The notes: a model not told the origin generated them from the sequence alone. 64,000 nt of DNA from Actinomycetota bacterium (GCA_963169665.1 CAUJET010000105.1:1-64000), one strand, 5' to 3'. Shown: positions 25,776 through 37,515, counted from the stretch's first letter. A program made the numbers and translations.

Positions 25776-25876
25776 CGGAGTACCCCTGCTCGCCGGAGAA
25801 CCCGGGGACGTGGGGACAGCGAGCAAGCGCGGCGCGTGACGGGAGACGGGAAGCGGCCGCGGAGCAAGGCCACGCG

Positions 25877-25882
25877 TACACT
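25877..25882 (+). promoter_or_regulatory. -10 element TACACT for rpiB
   Basis: TACACT lies 8 bases before GTG 25891. It probably drives the rpiB-glyA-wecA unit as a leaderless transcript. Confidence 0.5.
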
Positions 25883-25890
25883 CGACCACC

Positions 25891-26337
25891 GTGTCCCGCA
25901 TCGCCATCGGATCCGACCACGCCGGCTACGAGCTCAAACAGCACCTGATCGTGCTGCTGGGAGGGCAGGGGCACGACGTCGTCGACCTCGGCACCGACAG
26001 CACCGAGAGCGTCGACTACGTCGAGTTCTGTGCCAACGTCGGCCGCGCCGTGCGCGACGGCGATGCCGAGCTCGGCATCGTGCTCGGCGGCAGCGGGCAG
26101 GGCGAGCAGCTCGCTGCGAACAAGGTCCGCGGCGTGCGCGCCGCGTTGTGCAACGACCTGTACACGGCGCGTATGGCCAGGGCCCACAACGACGCCAACG
26201 TCCTCAGCATGGGCGCACGGGTCGTGGGTGTCGGGCTCGCCGAGGAGATTGTCGCTACCTTCTTGACCACCCCCTTCGAAGGTGGTCGCCACCTCCGCCG
26301 TGTGCAACAGCTCATGGCCCTCGAGCAGGAGTTCTGA
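25891..26337 (+). CDS. rpiB: ribose-5-phosphate isomerase B
   Basis: Interconverts ribose-5-phosphate and ribulose-5-phosphate in the pentose phosphate pathway. The 148-residue protein has SDHAG (8-12) and GGSGQGEQLAANK (66 onward). At the catalytic position the E. coli-type Cys is replaced by Ser, with E72 downstream, the arrangement of the mycobacterial enzyme where Glu is the base. glyA follows three bases after the stop. Confidence 0.94.
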   Translation: MSRIAIGSDHAGYELKQHLIVLLGGQGHDVVDLGTDSTESVDYVEFCANVGRAVRDGDAELGIVLGGSGQGEQLAANKVRGVRAALCNDLYTARMARAHNDANVLSMGARVVGVGLAEEIVATFLTTPFEGGRHLRRVQQLMALEQEF

Positions 26338-26340
26338 CCC

Positions 26341-27585
26341 ATGCCGTTCCCCAGCGACACCACGCCGGACACCGCCGTGTTCGACCTCATCGACCGCGAG
26401 GTCGAGCGTCAGTGCACGGGTCTGCAGCTGATCGCGAGCGAGAACTTCACGTCGCCGGCCGTCATGAAGGCCGTCGGCAGCGCGCTGACCAACAAGTACG
26501 CCGAGGGCTACCCGGGCAAGCGTTACTACGGCGGCAACGCGATCGTCGACGACATCGAGTCGATCGCGATCGAGCGGGTCAAGGCCCTCTTCGGCGCCGA
26601 TCACGCCAACGTCCAGCCGCATTCGGGCGCCAACGCGAACATGTGCGCGTACCAGGCGATCCTGAACCCGGGCGACACGGTGCTCGGCCTCAGCCTCGAC
26701 CACGGCGGCCACCTCACCCACGGCTCGCCCGTCAACGCCAGCGGCAAGCTGTACCACTTCGTCGCCTACAAGGTCACGCCCGGCGACGAGCGCATCGACA
26801 TGGACCAGGTGCGCGACCTCGCGCTCGAACACCGTCCGAAGCTGATCGTCGCCGGGACCACCAGCTACCCGCGCCGGCTCGATCCCGAGCCGTTCAAGGC
26901 GATCGCCGACGAGGTCGGCGCGATGCTCATGTTCGACGCGGCCCACATCGCCGGCCTCATCGCCGGTGGCGTGCACCCCAACCCGGTGCCCTACGCCGAC
27001 ATCGTCACGTTCACCACACACAAGACGCTCCGAGGTCCGCGCGGTGGGTGCATCCTGTCGACGGCCGAGCACGCCGCCGCGATCGACAAGGCCGTGTTCC
27101 CCGGTTGGCAGGGCGGCCCGCTCGAGCACGTGATCGCCGGCAAGGCGGTCGCGTTCCACGAGGCAGCCCAGCCGAGTTTCGGCGAGTACGCGAAGCAGAT
27201 CGTGGTCAACGCCAGTGCGCTCGCCGAGGCGTTGGTGCAGCAGGGGTTCCGCCTCGTGAGTGGCGGCACCGACATCCACCTCATGGTGGTCGACCTGCGT
27301 CCGTTCGACGCCGAGCTCACCGGCAAGGAGGCCCAGTCGGTCCTCGACCTCGCCGGCATCACGTTGAACAAGAACAACATCCCCGATGACCCGCGCAGCC
27401 CGTTCGTCACGAGCGGCGTGCGCATCGGCACCCCGTCGGTCACCACGCAGGGCATGAAGGAGCCCGAGATGGCGCAGATCGCCGCGCTCATCGCCCGCGC
27501 CCTGCGGCATCGCACCGACGAGGCCGAACTCGCCGCGGTCAAGGCCGACGTCGCCGCCCTGTGCGGCCGCTTCCCCGCGTACTGA
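26341..27585 (+). CDS. glyA: serine hydroxymethyltransferase
   Basis: PLP enzyme interconverting serine and glycine with tetrahydrofolate, the main one-carbon source. The 414-residue protein has [12 protein letters not shown], the PLP lysine K228 in [12 protein letters not shown], and [12 protein letters not shown]. Full length, typical start. It sits between rpiB and wecA with short gaps. Confidence 0.97.
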   Translation: MPFPSDTTPDTAVFDLIDREVERQCTGLQLIASENFTSPAVMKAVGSALTNKYAEGYPGKRYYGGNAIVDDIESIAIERVKALFGADHANVQPHSGANANMCAYQAILNPGDTVLGLSLDHGGHLTHGSPVNASGKLYHFVAYKVTPGDERIDMDQVRDLALEHRPKLIVAGTTSYPRRLDPEPFKAIADEVGAMLMFDAAHIAGLIAGGVHPNPVPYADIVTFTTHKTLRGPRGGCILSTAEHAAAIDKAVFPGWQGGPLEHVIAGKAVAFHEAAQPSFGEYAKQIVVNASALAEALVQQGFRLVSGGTDIHLMVVDLRPFDAELTGKEAQSVLDLAGITLNKNNIPDDPRSPFVTSGVRIGTPSVTTQGMKEPEMAQIAALIARALRHRTDEAELAAVKADVAALCGRFPAY

Positions 27586-27609
27586 TCCCGGCGCGAGGAC
27601 CGTCACACC

Positions 27610-28731
27610 GTGCCCAGCATCGGCGCCTACCTGCTCGTCGGGGCGGTCGCCGCGGTCATCACGTTCGCCGTCACCCCGCTCGTGAAGCGGTTCGCCACCC
27701 GCGTCGGGTGGGTGTACCTGCCGAACGATCGCACCGTGCACACCTCACCGCTTCCCGACGTCGGGGGCATCGCGATGTTCCTGGGGTTCGTCGCCGCGTT
27801 CGGGGTGTCACGCCTGATGGACGGCTTCGACTCGATCTTCGCCCGCAACTCCGAACCGAGAGGCGTGTTGATCGCTGCCGGCGTGATGTTCCTCGTCGGG
27901 CTGATCGACGACGTGCGCGACATCTCGGCACCGGCGAAGGTGCTCGGCACCGTGCTGGCCGGCTGGGTACTCGTCGACTTCGGCGTGCACATGTTCTTCT
28001 TCCGTCTGCCGTTCCTCGACGTGGTGGTGCTCAGCAGCGACTGGATCCCGCTGGTCACCGTGCTGTGGATCCTCGGCATGAGTCAGGCGATCAACCTGAT
28101 CGACGGGCTCGACGGTCTCGCAGCGGGCATCGTCGCGATCGCCGCGTTCTCGTTCTTCGTCTACAGCCAGCACCTGAGCGAGCAGCGGCTGCTGCTCGAG
28201 CCGAACATCGGCCCGCTGATCGCGATCGTCACCGTCGGGGTGTGCATCGGTTTCCTGCCGCACAACTTCAACCCGGCGCGGATCTTCATGGGCGACAGCG
28301 GCGCGTTGTTGCTCGGTCTCCTCATGGCGGTGAGCACGAGCGTCGTCGGTGGTCGGGAACGGCCCGACGCGCCGGCCGAGTCGGCCGGTCAGGCCTTCTT
28401 CTTCTTCGCTCCGCTGTTCATCCCGCTGTTCATCCTGGGCGTGCCGATCCTCGACACGCTGTGGGCGATCATCCGGCGCGCCCGCAGCGGCAAGGGTCTC
28501 GCCACGGCCGACAAGGGGCACCTGCACCACCGGTTGATGGAGATGGGCCACGGGCACCGGCGCAGCGTGCTCATCCTCTGGAGCTGGACCGCCCTGTTGA
28601 GCGCCTTCGTGCTGTACCCCGTGATCACCGACCAGGGCGTGTCGTACATCCCGGTGGGGGCGGCCATGCTCGGGCTGGCCCTGTACACGGTGCTGCACCC
28701 GCAGATCCGCCGTCAGCGCAGCGCCGACTGA
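27610..28731 (+). CDS. wecA: undecaprenyl-phosphate N-acetylhexosamine-1-phosphate transferase
   Basis: Integral membrane enzyme of the MraY/WecA/TagO family, transferring a sugar-1-phosphate (usually GlcNAc-1-P) to a polyprenyl phosphate to start cell-envelope glycan synthesis. The 373 residues form about ten to eleven membrane helices. Key motifs are LIDDVRD (D100-D101), NLIDGLDGLA (D165), MGDSG (228-231) and the HHR triad 306-308 in KGHLHHRLM. Position before the atp operon is common in actinobacteria. Product specificity is inferred, not shown. Confidence 0.9.
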   Translation: MPSIGAYLLVGAVAAVITFAVTPLVKRFATRVGWVYLPNDRTVHTSPLPDVGGIAMFLGFVAAFGVSRLMDGFDSIFARNSEPRGVLIAAGVMFLVGLIDDVRDISAPAKVLGTVLAGWVLVDFGVHMFFFRLPFLDVVVLSSDWIPLVTVLWILGMSQAINLIDGLDGLAAGIVAIAAFSFFVYSQHLSEQRLLLEPNIGPLIAIVTVGVCIGFLPHNFNPARIFMGDSGALLLGLLMAVSTSVVGGRERPDAPAESAGQAFFFFAPLFIPLFILGVPILDTLWAIIRRARSGKGLATADKGHLHHRLMEMGHGHRRSVLILWSWTALLSAFVLYPVITDQGVSYIPVGAAMLGLALYTVLHPQIRRQRSAD

Positions 28732-28802
28732 TCCGCCCCGGAGGGATCCGGCGCGTCGGACGTCACCGGGCGTGATTCTTCGTGACGGGGCGCGGCTACG
28801 GT

Positions 28803-28832
28803 TTGTCGAACGCGGTCTCGTGTGAGTAGATT
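28803..28832 (+). promoter_or_regulatory. promoter of the ATP synthase operon
   Basis: TTGTCG (28803-28808) and TAGATT (28827-28832) are 18 bases apart. This is the only two-box promoter between wecA and the first atp gene, and it gives a leader of about 65 bases. Confidence 0.5.
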
Positions 28833-28904
28833 GTGTTCGCGTTCACAAGCTCCGCCGCAACGATGCGGTCGACACCGTGCACACGCGCCCCAGGCCAGGA
28901 CCCC

Positions 28905-29264
28905 GTGAAACTCGTTCCCCGCACCAAGCCCATCGACGCCGACGACAACATCGGCCGTGGCATGGACTTCGCGTTGGTGATCCTCGTGTTCCTCGGCATC
29001 GGCTGGGCGCTCGATCGTGCCTTCGACACGCGCCCGGCGTTCATGATCGGCTGCACCGTGTTCTCGGTCGTCGGCCAGTTCGCCCGCATGTGGTACGCCT
29101 ACGACGCCCGCATGAGCCAGCTCGAGTCCGAGCGCAGCACGGAGCTCCGCAGCGCACCCCGCGCGAGCGTCGTGGTCGAGGACCTGGCCTACGCACCGCT
29201 GGTGATCCCCACCGAGGTCGGTCGCGACCGAAGCGCCGAAGGTGCCGAAGGGGCGACGGCATGA
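28905..29264 (+). CDS. AtpZ/AtpI-type small membrane protein
   Basis: A 119-residue protein with two membrane helices (FALVILVFLGIGWALD and FMIGCTVFSVVGQFARMWY) and a polar C-terminal tail. Such proteins precede atpB in many ATP synthase operons and are thought to help c-ring assembly or ion uptake (AtpZ). The GTG at 28905 begins KLVPRTKPIDADDNIGRGMD. It overlaps the next gene by ATGA. Confidence 0.7.
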   Translation: MKLVPRTKPIDADDNIGRGMDFALVILVFLGIGWALDRAFDTRPAFMIGCTVFSVVGQFARMWYAYDARMSQLESERSTELRSAPRASVVVEDLAYAPLVIPTEVGRDRSAEGAEGATA

Positions 29265-29716
29265 GCGACGCCCGCACCCGCCAGGTCGAGCCGATGCTCA
29301 GTCGCGACGACGGTCCGGCGCCCGAGGTCTCGATCTCCAAGGACATGATCAAGCGTGGCCTGTTCGTGGCGCCGCTCCTCGTCGCCCTGTGCGGCGTGAT
29401 CTGGGGCCTCGACGGCGTGTGGTCGTCGATGTACGCGATCGCGATCGTGCTCGTGAACTTCGCACTCGCCGCCGGCCTCGTGGCCGCGACGGCCCGCATC
29501 AGCCTCGGACTGATGATGGGAGCCGTGTTGTTCGGCTATCTCATCCGCCTCGCGCTGATCTTCCTCGCCGTCTTCCTCGTCCGCGATGCCGACTGGATTT
29601 CACTTCCGGCACTCGGAGCGACCATCATCGTCACGCACCTCGGTCTCCTGCTCTGGGAACTGAAGTTCGTCGCGATCTCCCTTGCCCATCCAGGCCTCAA
29701 GCCTGCCCGCCCGTAA
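29261..29716 (+). CDS. atpI: ATP synthase protein I-like membrane protein
   Basis: A 151-residue protein with four predicted membrane helices (FVAPLLVALCGVIWGLDG, AIAIVLVNFALAAGLVA, GLMMGAVLFGYLIRLALIF, LGATIIVTHLGLLLWEL). This fits AtpI, the assembly factor of the F0 c-ring. The ATG overlaps the upstream stop (ATGA), giving translational coupling. Sequence conservation in this family is low, so the call rests on topology and position. Confidence 0.7.
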   Translation: MSDARTRQVEPMLSRDDGPAPEVSISKDMIKRGLFVAPLLVALCGVIWGLDGVWSSMYAIAIVLVNFALAAGLVAATARISLGLMMGAVLFGYLIRLALIFLAVFLVRDADWISLPALGATIIVTHLGLLLWELKFVAISLAHPGLKPARP

Positions 29717-29739
29717 ACACGACAGGATCGGATCCCAAC

Positions 29740-30507
29740 GTGCTCGCAGAAGCCTTCAAGTTCCCCGAGATCAATGCCATCCTCCGGTGGCAGGACATCT
29801 TCACGTCGTTCAACAAGATCGCCCTGATCGCCGTCGCCGCGGCCGTCATCGGCATCGTCGTGTTCCTCCTCGCGGGCAACAAGGACGCCAAGGTCGCCCC
29901 GAAGGGTGTGCGCAACCTGGCGGAGACCACCGTCGAGTTCATCGAGGACGGCATCGTCATGCAGACGATGGGCAAGAGCGGCCTCGGCTGGACCCCGTTC
30001 CTGCTGAGCCTGTTCATCTTCATCTACCTCTGCAACGTGCCCGGCATCATCCCGATCCTGCAGATGCCGGCCACCGCCCGCATGGCGATCCCGATGTTCC
30101 TCGCCCTGCTCGTGTGGGTCGTCTACAACGGCGTCGGCTTCAAGCACCAGGGCATCAAGTACCTCACCCACACGATCTGGCCCCCCGGCGTGCCGGTCGC
30201 GCTGAAGCCGCTCGTGGGCGTCATCGAGTTCATCTCGAACATCATCGTCCGCCCGTTCTCGCTGACGGTCCGACTCTTCGCCAACATGCTGGCCGGTCAC
30301 ATCCTCCTCGTGACCTTCGCCCTGCTCACCCAGTCGCTCATCACCGCCGAGACGCAGCAGCTGCTGCTCAAGCCGATGGCGATCCTGCCCTTCTTCATGC
30401 TCGTGTTCCTCACGGCGTTCGAAGTGCTGGTGGCCTTCCTGCAGGCCTACATCTTCACCATCCTCACCGCCGTGTACATCGGCGGCGCCGCTCACCCCGA
30501 GCACTGA
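29740..30507 (+). CDS. atpB: ATP synthase F0 subunit a
   Basis: The proton half-channel subunit. The 255 residues have five to six membrane helices. The essential Arg facing the c-ring is R178 in FSLTVRLFANMLAGH, and the last helix VLVAFLQAYIFTILTAVYI is typical. GTG 29740 gives an N-terminus VLAEAFKFPEINAILRW. A 12-base segment starting at the stop codon is duplicated 21 bases later. Confidence 0.96.
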   Translation: MLAEAFKFPEINAILRWQDIFTSFNKIALIAVAAAVIGIVVFLLAGNKDAKVAPKGVRNLAETTVEFIEDGIVMQTMGKSGLGWTPFLLSLFIFIYLCNVPGIIPILQMPATARMAIPMFLALLVWVVYNGVGFKHQGIKYLTHTIWPPGVPVALKPLVGVIEFISNIIVRPFSLTVRLFANMLAGHILLVTFALLTQSLITAETQQLLLKPMAILPFFMLVFLTAFEVLVAFLQAYIFTILTAVYIGGAAHPEH

Positions 30508-30528
30508 TCGGCACCGAGTCACCCCTGA

Positions 30529-30871
<343 letters not shown>

Positions 30872-30918
30872 CCGACCGAGATCCAATCCACGTCCGAATC
30901 CACCCGAATGGAGTTGAT

Positions 30919-31476
30919 GTGTTGACAGTCGTCAATCATCTCCAGGGGCTCGCCTCCCGTCTCGCCACCGAAGCAGGTGTCGAGGCCGGCGAAGGGCCCG
31001 GCCCGATCGTTCCCGAGCTCAAGGAGCTGTACTGGGGCGCCGGATCGTTCATCGTCTTCGCCCTCCTGATGCGCTTCTATCTGTTCCCGCGCCTCAAGCA
31101 GGGCATGGACGCTCGCTACGCCGGCATCCGCGCCGACCACGAGCAGGCCGATGCAGCACGTGCTGCTGCCCGCGCCGAAGTGGCCGACTACGAAGCACAG
31201 CTCGCGGCCGTCAAGGCCGAGGCAGCCGCCAAGGTCGACGCCGCCCGACAGGCCCTCGAGGCCGAGCGTCAGGAGCAGGTCAAGGCCCTCAACGCACAGC
31301 TCGCCGAACGGCGTGCTGCCGCTCAGGCCGAGACCGAGGCAGCCAAGGCCGCGGTGCGCGATCAGATCCACGCTGCAGTCGCAGACGTCGCCGGCCGCGC
31401 CGGCGAGTTGGCCACGGGGCGTCGTCCTGACGCAACGGTGGTCGCCCGAGTCGTCAACGAGGTGATGGCACGATGA
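30919..31476 (+). CDS. atpF: ATP synthase F0 subunit b (first copy)
   Basis: A 185-residue b-type stator: a short N-terminus, one membrane helix (LYWGAGSFIVFALLMRFYL) and a long Ala/Glu/Arg-rich coiled coil (about 65-160). GTG 30919 is preceded by GGAG. The gene overlaps the second b-type gene by ATGA. It may be the b-prime partner of a heterodimeric stalk. Confidence 0.88.
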   Translation: MLTVVNHLQGLASRLATEAGVEAGEGPGPIVPELKELYWGAGSFIVFALLMRFYLFPRLKQGMDARYAGIRADHEQADAARAAARAEVADYEAQLAAVKAEAAAKVDAARQALEAERQEQVKALNAQLAERRAAAQAETEAAKAAVRDQIHAAVADVAGRAGELATGRRPDATVVARVVNEVMAR

Positions 31477-32039
31477 GTGTTCTGGGAACCATCATCCGTC
31501 CGATGGCCGAGTGCGGCATCGACTCCAACGGCGACTGCGTCACGCACAGCCCGATCCTGCCGGAGACGCCGGAGATCATCTGGGGCGGTCTCGCCTCGCT
31601 GCTGATCTTCGCCGCGCTGATCAAGTTCGCCGGCCCGATGATCGCCAAGAGCATGGCTGCCCGCACCGCGCGCATCCAGGGTGAGCTCGACGGCGCCGCG
31701 GAGGCCAAGTCCGCCGCGGCGGCCGAGGCGACACAGATCCGTGCCGCCAAGGGCGACATCGCCGGCGAGCGTGCCCGCATCCTCGCCGAGGCCGACGTCC
31801 AGGCGGCGGCCGTCCTCGAGGACGGCCGCGTCCGCCTCAAGCAGGAACTGGCCGATCTGGAGACGCGTGCGGTCGCCGAGATCGCCGCCACCGGCAACCG
31901 TGCCGGCGACGAGCTGCGCGCCGAGATCGCCCGACTGTCGAACGCCGCCGTCGACCACGTGGTCACCGGTTCGCTCGACGACGCCACCCATCAGGAGCTC
32001 ATCGAGAGTTTCATTTCGCGAGTTGGAGCGAACTCGTGA
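31473..32039 (+). CDS. atpF: ATP synthase F0 subunit b (second copy)
   Basis: A 188-residue protein with the same plan: a membrane helix (IIWGGLASLLIFAALIKFAG) and a long coiled coil ending in ATHQELIESFISRVGANS, where delta binding is expected. Sequence identity to the first copy is low, so they are not a recent duplication. Together they would give a b/b-prime stalk. Confidence 0.9.
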   Translation: MSVLGTIIRPMAECGIDSNGDCVTHSPILPETPEIIWGGLASLLIFAALIKFAGPMIAKSMAARTARIQGELDGAAEAKSAAAAEATQIRAAKGDIAGERARILAEADVQAAAVLEDGRVRLKQELADLETRAVAEIAATGNRAGDELRAEIARLSNAAVDHVVTGSLDDATHQELIESFISRVGANS

Positions 32040-32070
32040 GCGACATCCATACCGAGATGGGAGCAGCCAA

Positions 32071-32598
32071 GTGAGCGACAACCGCATCGACGGCTACGCA
32101 CGGGCACTGTTCGAGATCGCCCGCGCCGAAGGCACCATCGACGAGGTCGAGGACGAGCTCTTCCGGTTCGCCCGCAGCTACGAGTCGTCCGACTCGCTGC
32201 GCAACGCGCTGACCGACGAGCAGATCCCGGCCGCCAAGCGTCAGGCCATCGTCGAGGACCTCCTCGGCGGTAAGGCCACCAGCACCACCGTTCAGCTGGT
32301 GAGCATGGTGATCGGGTCGGGCCGCGGTCGCGACCTGCCCGCCATCGTCGACAAGCTCGTGGATCGCGCCTCGTCGTCGAAGAACCTCGAGCTGGCCGAG
32401 GTGCGCAGCGCCGTGGCCCTCACGAAGGACCAGGAGGACCGCCTCGCGGCAGCCCTCGCCAACGCCACCGGCAAGCAGGTGAACCTGAAGGTCGTCGTCG
32501 ACCCGTCCGTCCTGGGCGGTCTGGTGGCCACCATCGGCGACACCGTCATCGACGGCAGCGTCCGCACCCGCATCGACCAGTTGAAGTCGCGTCTGTAA
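32071..32598 (+). CDS. atpH: ATP synthase F1 subunit delta
   Basis: The 175-residue subunit linking the peripheral stalk to the top of F1. It begins [19 protein letters not shown] and contains the C-terminal family signature [32 protein letters not shown] (split here over about 30 residues near the end). It is a separate protein, unlike the b-delta fusion of mycobacteria. Confidence 0.94.
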   Translation: MSDNRIDGYARALFEIARAEGTIDEVEDELFRFARSYESSDSLRNALTDEQIPAAKRQAIVEDLLGGKATSTTVQLVSMVIGSGRGRDLPAIVDKLVDRASSSKNLELAEVRSAVALTKDQEDRLAAALANATGKQVNLKVVVDPSVLGGLVATIGDTVIDGSVRTRIDQLKSRL

Positions 32599-32683
32599 GT
32601 CGGACGCGAGCAGTACGAACACCCCATCACGGGCCACACAGGCAACCCAGGGAACCACAGGGATTACGAGGGACACGAGGAAC

Positions 32684-34288
32684 ATGGCAGAACTCACGCT
32701 GAGCGCCGGCGACATCGCTGCCGCGCTGAAGAAGAACCTCGAGGGCTTCGAGCCCTCGCTCGAGGCACGGACCGTCGGCCGCGTCACGGAGATCGGTGAC
32801 GGCATCGCCCGCGTCAGCGGCCTGCCCGACTGCGCCGTGAACGAGCTGCTCGAGTTCGAAGACGGCAGCGTCGGCCTGGCACTGAACCTCGACGAGGAGT
32901 CGATCGGTGCGGTGGTCCTCGGCAACGCCGACAAGATCGAGGAAGGCCAGACCGTGAAGGCCACCGGTCGCATCCTCTCCGTCCCCGTCGGCGATGCGAT
33001 GCTCGGCCGCGTGGTCAACGCCCTCGGTCAGCCGATCGACGGCAAGGGCGACATCGTCGGCGGCATCGACCGCCGCGTCGAGATCCAGGCGCCCGGCATC
33101 ATGGGTCGCAAGCCCGTGCACGAGCCGCTCCAGACCGGCATCAAGTCGATCGACGCGATGACCCCGATCGGCCGTGGCCAGCGCCAGCTGATCATCGGTG
33201 ACCGCAAGACCGGCAAGACCACCGTCGCCGTCGACGCGATCATCAACCAGCGCGGCCTCGGCGTGAAGTGCATCTACGTCGCCATCGGCCAGAAGGGCTC
33301 GACGGTCGCCCAGACCGTGGAGACCCTCCGCCAGTACGGCGCCCTCGAGTACACCGTGATCGTGGCCGCCCCGGCCAGCGACCCGGCCCCGTTCAAGTAC
33401 CTCGCCCCGTACGCCGGCTGCGCCATCGGCCAGCACTGGATGGAGAACGGCGAGCACGCCCTCATCGTGTACGACGACCTCTCCAAGCAGGCCGAGGCCT
33501 ACCGTCAGGTCTCGCTGCTGCTCCGTCGTCCTCCGGGCCGCGAGGCGTACCCAGGCGACGTGTTCTACCTCCACAGCCGCCTGCTCGAGCGTGCCGCCAA
33601 GCTCTCCGACGAGCGTGGCGCCGGTTCGCTCACCGCCCTGCCGGTCATCGAGACCAAGGCCGGCGACGTGTCGGCGTACATCCCCACCAACGTGATCTCG
33701 ATCACCGACGGTCAGGTGTACCTGCAGGACAACCTGTTCAAGTCCGGTGTCCGCCCGGCCGTCGACGTGGGCATCTCGGTGTCCCGCGTGGGTGGCGCTG
33801 CCCAGATCAAGGCCATGAAGAGCGTGTCGGGCACCCTGAAGCTCGACCTCGCCCAGTTCCGTGAGCTCGAGGCGTTCGCCACCTTCGGTTCCGAGCTCGA
33901 CGCCATCTCCAAGGCGCAGCTCGAGCGTGGCTACCGACTGGTCGAGCTGCTCAAGCAGCCGCTCAACAGCCCGATGCCCGTCGAGGAGCAGATCGTCGTC
34001 GTCTTCGCCGGTACCAAGGGCTACCTCGACAGCCTCCCGGTGAACGAGGTCCGCCGCTTCGAGAGCGAGCTCCTCGAGCACGTGCGCAGCACCCAGGGCG
34101 GCCTGCTCGCCGGCATGCGTTCCAACCCCAAGGCCGACGTGCCGGGCGAACTCGGCGACATCATCGCCTCGTTCAAGGAGCGCTTCGTCGCCGACATGGC
34201 ATCGGCCAAGGCTGCCGCCGACGTGCTCGCCACCGACGCTGCGGCGCTCGGCGAGGCCCAGAGCGCCAAGACGCTGGCAACGGAGTAG
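32684..34288 (+). CDS. atpA: ATP synthase F1 subunit alpha
   Basis: The 534-residue non-catalytic nucleotide-binding subunit. The beta-barrel N-domain ([19 protein letters not shown]) is followed by the P-loop GDRKTGKT (172-179) and [22 protein letters not shown]. The C-terminus has a short Ala-rich extension. The ATG is preceded by purine-rich sequence. The next gene starts two bases after the stop. Confidence 0.97.
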   Translation: MAELTLSAGDIAAALKKNLEGFEPSLEARTVGRVTEIGDGIARVSGLPDCAVNELLEFEDGSVGLALNLDEESIGAVVLGNADKIEEGQTVKATGRILSVPVGDAMLGRVVNALGQPIDGKGDIVGGIDRRVEIQAPGIMGRKPVHEPLQTGIKSIDAMTPIGRGQRQLIIGDRKTGKTTVAVDAIINQRGLGVKCIYVAIGQKGSTVAQTVETLRQYGALEYTVIVAAPASDPAPFKYLAPYAGCAIGQHWMENGEHALIVYDDLSKQAEAYRQVSLLLRRPPGREAYPGDVFYLHSRLLERAAKLSDERGAGSLTALPVIETKAGDVSAYIPTNVISITDGQVYLQDNLFKSGVRPAVDVGISVSRVGGAAQIKAMKSVSGTLKLDLAQFRELEAFATFGSELDAISKAQLERGYRLVELLKQPLNSPMPVEEQIVVVFAGTKGYLDSLPVNEVRRFESELLEHVRSTQGGLLAGMRSNPKADVPGELGDIIASFKERFVADMASAKAAADVLATDAAALGEAQSAKTLATE

Positions 34289-34290
34289 TC

Positions 34291-35562
34291 ATGGCTGGAG
34301 GTCAGGAGCGCATTCTTCGTGGACGCATTCGCAGCGTCCAGGCCACGAAGAAGATCACGCGCGCCATGGAGCTGATCGCGGCGAGCCGCATCGTGAAGGC
34401 ACAGCAGCGGGTCGCCGCCGCCGTGCCCTACAGCGAGCAGATCACCGAGGTCGTCAAGGACCTGGCTGCTGCGGGCGGTGCCTCGCAGTCGCCGCTCCTG
34501 GCCGGACGTGACACCGTGGCCAAGGTGGCCTACATCGCCATCACCGCCGATCGCGGTCTGTGCGGCGGCTACAACGCCGGCGTCCAGCGCGCGACCGAGG
34601 GTGAGATCAAGGCCGGTGTGCTCAACGGCACCGGCTACACGGTCATCGCGATCGGCCGCAAGGCCGAGGGCTACTTCCGCTTCCGCGGCTACACGCTCGG
34701 CGCCACCTACGGTGGCTTCAGCGACAACCCGACGTACGCGCACGCCAAGGAGATCGGCCAGCGCGTCATGGAGATGTACGTGAGCGGCGAGGTCGACCGG
34801 GTCGAACTCATCTACACCCGCTTCATCTCGGCCGGCTCGCAGGAAGTGGTCCAGCGTCCGCTGGTGCCGCTCGATCGCCAGACCGTCGCCGGCGGTGACG
34901 GCAAGGGCGTCGATGCCGCAGGCGTCGCCGCCGACTTCGAGTTCGAGCCCGACCCGGGCACGATCCTCGACACGCTGCTGCCCCGCTACGTCGAGGCCCG
35001 CATCTACGCGGCGCTCCTCAACGCCGCGGCCAGCGAGCACGCCTTCCGTCAGCGGGCGATGAAGAGCGCGACCGACAATGCCGAGGAACTGATCAAGAAC
35101 CTCAGCCGCATCATGAACCGCGCCCGTCAGGACTCGATCACGACCGAGATCATGGAGATCGTCAGCGGTGCCGAAGCGCTCGGCGGCGACGCCAAGAAGC
35201 AGCACACGATCGCCCTCGGCCCGCTGTCCGACGACGGCTTCGACAGCGCCCTCGACCTGCGCTCGTTCGGCGCAGACGCCGGCGCCGCCCGCACGATCAA
35301 CTCGCCGGCCGCGACGACTGCAACGACGGCAACGGTTGTCGGGGTGCTCGAGGCGGACGACATCGAAGAGATCGTCGGCATCGGCCCGGTCATCGGCGCC
35401 CACCTGCGCGAGCAGGGCATCACCACCTTCGCCCAGATCGCGGCCTGGACCGCGGAGGATGCGACCCGCATCGGCGACGAGATCGACTTCCCCGGTCGCG
35501 TCGAACGAGAAAACTGGATCGAACAGGCCCGCGAGCTGCAGGCCCGCAAGTACGGCAACTGA
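34291..35562 (+). CDS. atpG: ATP synthase F1 subunit gamma with C-terminal HhH domain
   Basis: The rotary shaft subunit. Residues 1 to about 299 are a complete gamma: LRGRIRSVQATKKITRAMELIAASR at the N-terminal helix, ITADRGLCGGYN, and the conserved C-terminal helix NRARQDSITTEIMEIVSGAEAL. Normal gamma ends there; this one is 423 residues. A linker of about 50 residues leads to a helix-hairpin-helix-type domain (about 350-423): EADDIEEIVGIGPVIGAHLRE, then GITTFAQIAAW and FPGRVERENWIEQARELQA. Similar domains are fused to other proteins in actinobacteria. No frameshift is seen and atpD follows 36 bases on, so the fusion looks genuine. Confidence 0.93.
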   Translation: MAGGQERILRGRIRSVQATKKITRAMELIAASRIVKAQQRVAAAVPYSEQITEVVKDLAAAGGASQSPLLAGRDTVAKVAYIAITADRGLCGGYNAGVQRATEGEIKAGVLNGTGYTVIAIGRKAEGYFRFRGYTLGATYGGFSDNPTYAHAKEIGQRVMEMYVSGEVDRVELIYTRFISAGSQEVVQRPLVPLDRQTVAGGDGKGVDAAGVAADFEFEPDPGTILDTLLPRYVEARIYAALLNAAASEHAFRQRAMKSATDNAEELIKNLSRIMNRARQDSITTEIMEIVSGAEALGGDAKKQHTIALGPLSDDGFDSALDLRSFGADAGAARTINSPAATTATTATVVGVLEADDIEEIVGIGPVIGAHLREQGITTFAQIAAWTAEDATRIGDEIDFPGRVERENWIEQARELQARKYGN

Positions 35563-37035
<1,473 letters not shown>

Positions 37036-37037
37036 TC

Positions 37038-37454
37038 ATGGCCACCATGCAGGTCGAGGTCGTGTCGCCGGAGAAGGTCCTCTTCTCCGGCGAGGCATCC
37101 CAGGTGATCACGCGCACCCTGGGTGGTGGCGAGATCGCGTTCCTGCCCGGTCACGCTCCGTTCCTCGGTGCCCTCATCGAGAACCACACGCGGATCACCC
37201 TCGCCGACGGTTCGGTGCTCGACGTCGCCGTCCACGGTGGCTTCGTGCAGGTCAGCGGCACCACGGTGAGCATCCTCTCCGATGCCGCCGAGCTCGCGGA
37301 GCAGATCGACCGCGCCCGTGCGTTGTCGGCGAAGGAGCGTGCCGAGGAGGCGCTGCGTCGTGAGCACGACGCCGAGGCAGCCGCAGCGCTGGCGCGGGCA
37401 CACGCCCGTCTGAACGCCACCGGCGGCGTGGGCACGGCGGCCGGCGCCCACTGA
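37038..37454 (+). CDS. atpC: ATP synthase F1 subunit epsilon
   Basis: The 138-residue subunit with an N-terminal beta-sandwich (VEVVSPEKVLFSGEASQVI, GEIAFLPGHAPFLGAL) and a C-terminal helical hairpin (AEQIDRARALSAKERAEEALRRE) that can inhibit ATP hydrolysis. The tail is Ala/Gly-rich. Last gene of the operon. Confidence 0.95.
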   Translation: MATMQVEVVSPEKVLFSGEASQVITRTLGGGEIAFLPGHAPFLGALIENHTRITLADGSVLDVAVHGGFVQVSGTTVSILSDAAELAEQIDRARALSAKERAEEALRREHDAEAAAALARAHARLNATGGVGTAAGAH

Positions 37455-37515
37455 GTCACGGCCGGGTCCGCCCGGTCACCACCCGAGCTCCGGCTCCGAT
37501 ACCACGACATGGACA

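Noticed and set aside
25762..27741. Upstream continuation of the thiolase frame across rpiB and glyA
   Set aside because: The extra 660 codons are antisense to rpiB and glyA; GTG 25761 with its -10 box is a better start.
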